Assembly (NCBI GenBank): GCA_964058845.1
Contig: CAXKVR010000076.1
Coordinates: 372,001-436,000 of the forward strand
Origin: Carex sylvatica
Taxonomy: Eukaryota > Streptophyta > Magnoliopsida > Poales > Cyperaceae
DNA length: 64,000 bases
Reading direction: 5' to 3'
The notes beneath the pieces are model-generated. The model worked only from the letters and a program-made list of their open reading frames with translations. It made no database searches and was not told the DNA's origin. How positions within the stretch are numbered: position 1 is the first letter of the stretch; the number at the start of each line of letters is the position of its first letter. Positions 59,996-64,000 of the stretch are shown in pieces. A program made the position numbers and the translations under genes.

Positions 59996-60729
59996 GAATG
60001 GTATAGATTTAGTAATTGTAAAAGATTCCCTTATCAGGTTTTGGAGAGGATGTAAATTCCGTAAATACATCCTTGTGGGTATTTTAACAAAGTAGCTTTG
60101 GCTTCATACAGCGCACATACTATAGACTCAAAACAACGCAGCATGAAGCCAAAACTGCACGGTTAAAATACATCATGAATCATGTCTTCATGTTTTAAAT
60201 TTTTTTATTATCGGATTGATACAGCAATTAAATATGTAAATATTCTTCAAAAAAAAACTGTAAAATTCAATTTTTATATGTTTTGAAAATTTGTTAAATA
60301 GAGCAACATATCGCTTACAACAATAGGTGGATGTCGCACGGTCTTCGAACTTAGCAGATTTTCTGAATATTTCGTCATTTCACAGGTTGTGCATTTCGCG
60401 AAATGTGTTGTATGCAACATGTGCTATTCAATTTTGACAGATATTCCATAAACATCAAAATATGACATTTTTGCTATTTTTTCTTTTGTCTAAATACGTA
60501 ACTTTTTCAAAATATGCTAAAATCACTCAAAAACAAGTTTACCGTAAATAAATAAGAAAAATGGCTACTTAATATTCTCCTTTTTTTTTTTTGTCATTTT
60601 TCGAATAAAAAGATAGTGATTTTCGCTATATGATTTAGCGTCATCATTATACCATCAAAATGATATAGTCCAATATAATTCAATATGCAGATGCGGGATA
60701 TTTGCACATAAAGTACTATCTCAAACGGG

Positions 60730-61110
60730 ATACATATTCACTTGTTATGGAGCTGAAATTTCATGGCGGTCAATAAACAAATTCTAATGGCAACATCATT
60801 AAATCATGTCGAACTAATCGCCCTATATGAGGCGGATCGATAATGTATTTGGTTATGGTCAATGGTTCAAAATATTCAAGAGAATGCGGGCTTGGAAACA
60901 TCAAAGAAAATCCTACTCCGTTGCATGGAGAGGTAATGCAACATGCATCGCACAAATCAAATAATGATATATCAAAAGAGATTGAACTAAACATATTGTA
61001 CAAAAGTTCTTTTCGACACATGAACTACAAAAAAATGGCGTAATAGATGTTAGCCACGTCCAATCGATCAACAATTTGGCAGACCTACTTTGCTAACAAG
61101 GGTTTTTAAA
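60730..61110 (+). pseudogene. Decayed Ty1/copia RNase H remnant
   Basis: Three-frame reading recovers copia C-terminal motifs in order: NHVELIALYEA, then CIWLWSMVQNIQ, then ATCIAQIK, TKHIVQKFF, THELQKNGVIDV and NLADL. Stops and frameshifts separate them, so it is dead. It lies just before the right direct repeat, as expected for pol before a 3' LTR. Confidence 0.82.
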
Positions 61111-61297
61111 TTACGCACAAAGAAGATATGTCTACATCAATTGTAAAGTATTCAATAATATCAAAATGAGAGGAAGCATTATACGCATTGCACTCTTTTT
61201 TCCTTAACCAAGATTTTATCCGAGTATGTTTTCTTGATAAGGTTTTTAATGAGGCAGTCTAAATGATCCAGAAGTACCATGTTAATATTGATCTTGA

Positions 61298-61589
61298 AAT
61301 ATCATAATAATAACATATAATGAACGATGAAAATTCAAGTTGAAGTGTTATAAATAAATTATGTTATGAATGTTCATTTGCAACCCTTCACTATTACTTC
61401 AAAATTTCTCATTAAAGAAATATATTTAACCTCCCCATATTTATAAATGAAATTAAATTAGATGACTTATTATTTATAGAGAATTTGTTAGCTTGTATTT
61501 TATACACAAAGCATATGAATAAAAGATGATCATTTTTATACATTATGAATATCTTATTTATTTATTTTTCTTCAATTTATAACAATAAG
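61298..61589 (+). repeat. Direct repeat, probable LTR fragment (right copy)
   Basis: Pairs with 58895-59222. Together with the RNase H remnant between them, this suggests an old internally deleted copia insertion of about 2.7 kb in plus orientation. Confidence 0.7.
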
Positions 61590-61985
61590 GAACTTGAATG
61601 ATGAAAATTAATTAATTTGAGATTAACTATCATACCTTGAGAGTTATTGATTTATTTACCATAAATGTCAATGCATTATGAAAGTACTACACATTGTTTA
61701 TTTTTGGTTCTTTCGCAAAGACATTCTTCATATATTTTTCTAATTGTTAATTAAACTTCAGCATTGATAATTTGTAGATAGATATTTTTGCTCTACATTA
61801 TCGTCCCTTGACTTATTTTATTTACTATTTATTAACGTCTTAAATTTCATGTACCCTTAATTATTGCAAGAGAAGTTCATATCTACGATAGACACAACTC
61901 CCCAATCCAACTGTCTGCATTAACGCCAGGCGTATTCATTTTTTTTTTACAATTTTGCCCCTGATTCCACCTTCGTTAATTAATC

Positions 61986-61994
61986 TTTATATAA
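61986..61994 (+). promoter_or_regulatory. TATA box of the TPR gene
   Basis: TTTATATAA about 120 bp before the ATG at 62116, followed by a CT-rich leader. Confidence 0.55.
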
Positions 61995-62115
61995 CGGTCT
62001 TCTACTTTGTTAAACACACTGACAGTTTCTCCTCATTCTTGTTTTCCTTCTCTGTTTGCCATCCAAGAAAACAGTCCCTTCTCATTCTTTACACTAATAC
62101 GCAAAACCTCTCAAA

Positions 62116-63706
62116 ATGATGTATCCACAGCTGCCTACTGATGCAGAGTTCGAAAGAGATGGTTATGGATGTGTAATGGACATGACGAATGATCCTTTTA
62201 GTGTGACAATACGGGCTGGAGATGATGCATTTTTGGAAGGACAATACATAGAGGCATTGCAAAACTATGACAAGGCAATACAGATGGACCCAACATTCGT
62301 GAATATAAAGATCAGTCGGGCAGAGACGTTAATTTGTCTGGGCCGGTTTGGAGAGGCTGTTGACATATTCCGTAATATGCTTTTGGTAGATCGAAACCAT
62401 GGTTTACTGAACGATGCAGCATCTCGGTTCTTTTTAAGGCAAGTAGAACAATACATATACACACACACACACAATCGTCTCTTGCATTTCTTGGTACCAT
62501 TCCATTTCACTTTGTTTCAGTCTTTGGACTCAGTGTAAAATTAAAGAGTTGATCTTTTAAAATGAAATGACAAATAAACAGTACTACTACAGTAGGATTG
62601 TTAAACAAAGATTTGAACTTCATGATTCTTGATATTGTTGTAGTGCACAGAAATTCTCTTTATTACATTGATTTATTGTAGGATTTACACTTTGGGCGAA
62701 TTCAATTACTGGAAACTTTTTAGTAGTTCGGTTCTGTAAAAGTTTGATCTTTATGTAGTACTGTCATATTTTGTAAGAATTTCAATTTAAATTAGTAGGA
62801 AAATTCTATACTGAATGGTGTTTGATACAAGTTCTGATCTTCAAATTTTGACCCTTTCTCAAATTGATGAAATAAAGTTAATTTGAGATTTTTTCTGGTG
62901 TGCAATACATTTTTTTTACAGGATTGGGGCCATAGATTTGGCCGAAGTTTATGTTAAAAATGCAAGGCCACACATTAAGGAAGGCTTAAGAGCCACAATT
63001 GAAAAGGTGAAGGGTCACCTTATAGAGGGGAAAAAAGCGAGATATGATAGGAACTGGAGTTCAGCGTTAAATGAATTTAGTGCCATGATAGAAGATGGAG
63101 TTGATATCTCCCAAACGGTAATTAAATTAATGAAAATTACCAAAGGAATTATGTTTAGATTTAATCCATTCTTCTCTGACTTTATTTCTGTTATAATAAG
63201 TATCAAAATCTGTTTAATTTCAGGTTCTGGCATATAGGGCTGAGATGTTTCTTAGGCTGGATAAACTTGAGGAAGCGGAACAAACCATTAAGAGAGCCGC
63301 AGCACTAGAACCAAATGTATCAGTGATGTTCAAAAATGTCAGCATGCAGCCTATGGCATACTTAGAATTAATTATTGCTCAGATAGAGCTTGCAATTGGA
63401 AGGTAATTAAGGCAAAACTTTACCATTTGTTTAGGCCAGTACCAGCTTTTTATTGGAATATTGTACCTTTATTTTATCTTTGTGGATTGTTGTATGTTTC
63501 CTAGGCCTTGATAAATTTGCATCGGATAAACAATGAATTACCATTGAGATCAAATTAACCTCTTGTACAGGTTTCAGAATGCTATTGCTGCAGCAGACAG
63601 GGCCCACGTGATAGACATAAAAAATAGTGAAGTAACTGCCATATGGACACATGTGCATCAGGAATGCGAGGCCCGGCTTGCTGACTCTGCTTGTACGCCA
63701 AGGTGA
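62116..63706 (+). CDS. TPR-repeat protein, C-terminus apparently frameshifted
   Basis: Exons 62116-62438, 62922-63117, 63224-63402 and 63571-63706 give 834 nt, 277 aa. Intron 1 starts GC (AG/GCAAGT) and ends AG; only this donor keeps the frame into exon 2 (FLR-IGAIDLAEVYVKNA). The other introns are GT-AG. The protein is helical with TPR motifs: near residues 36-70 (AFLEGQYIEALQNYDKAIQM), 75-105, and again in exon 3 (AEMFLRLDKLEEAEQTIKRA). TPRs mediate protein-protein contacts; partners are unknown. The frame ends CTPR-stop, but a neighbouring frame stays open from about 63691 to 63771 and looks like the true tail. A relation to TTL-type TPR proteins is possible but not shown. Confidence 0.78.
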
Positions 63707-63771
63707 CACCGGATGAAGTGGAGGCTGCTCGAAATAAAGAATCACAAGTTGAATATGTCTTAGAGGATTGA

Positions 63772-64000
63772 ATGACAATGCAAGAAGACTAGCAGGATTT
63801 TCATTCATCTCTGTTTTTTGTTATAATTTTTCTTCTTCTTTTTGTTTTTTTTGTGTGACTGATCATAGATCATCAAATTTTCTGAAGGTTACTAGTTACT
63901 GGTACATAGTTGTTTGATGGATATTAATTGTGCATATAAAAGTAGAAGAATTGTCTTTGGCATCAGTGATGTTCTTATCCTATATATATAGTATAATATG
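63772..64000. other. 3' flank of the TPR gene
   Basis: T-rich 3' UTR-like sequence to the window end. No other gene. Confidence 0.4.

Overview
The window is nuclear DNA from a flowering plant, most likely a eudicot. It is AT-rich and gene-poor, its genes have introns, and it is full of plant transposons (copia, L1-type LINE, hAT, Mutator-like and Harbinger-like elements). The species cannot be named from sequence alone. All calls rest on reading the sequence; no search was run.

Positions 1-25 kb hold a tandem array of germin-like protein (GLP) genes, all on the minus strand: four intact single-exon copies (1562-2215, 4299-4952, 11673-12338, 22934-23587), one pseudogene (20301-20938) and a promoter relic without a gene (about 24966-25235). 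A two-gene block at about 1057-6190 recurs at about 19695-24960. Within it, the second gene and its promoter are almost identical in the two blocks while the flanks have diverged, which points to gene conversion. The array is interrupted by a 5'-truncated LINE with an 18-bp target duplication (8644-10587), a 729-bp hAT-like element carrying a 29-bp minisatellite (7790-8518), and a young copia retrotransposon with 216/217-bp LTRs and a 5-bp target duplication (12946-17510). The copia lacks most of gag and has a frameshift in its reverse transcriptase.

Positions 27.3-30.9 kb carry a ten-exon A1-type cyclin gene (minus strand, 500 aa). From 31 to 43 kb no host gene is visible. This stretch is a patchwork of inverted-repeat elements, including two Mutator-like elements of 1.4-1.6 kb with exact 9-bp target duplications (34938-36304, 39734-41354) and a family of roughly 350-400-bp foldback elements.

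The right part holds three plus-strand genes: a three-exon AGC VIII protein kinase of the D6PK/AGC1 type (44186-46840, 590 aa), a two-exon multi-pass membrane protein of no family I recognise (50651-52592, 404 aa), and a four-exon TPR-repeat protein (62116-63706) with a GC-AG intron and an apparent C-terminal frameshift. Between them lie more foldback elements, a decayed copia remnant (58895-61589) and a 1.67-kb inverted-arm structure (55783-57452).

The host genes are not functionally linked: secreted cupins, a meiotic/mitotic cyclin, a polarity-type kinase, a membrane protein and a TPR protein. I found no new multi-gene system. The most notable items are the conversion tract in the GLP array, the Mutator-like and foldback elements, and the unrecognised membrane protein.
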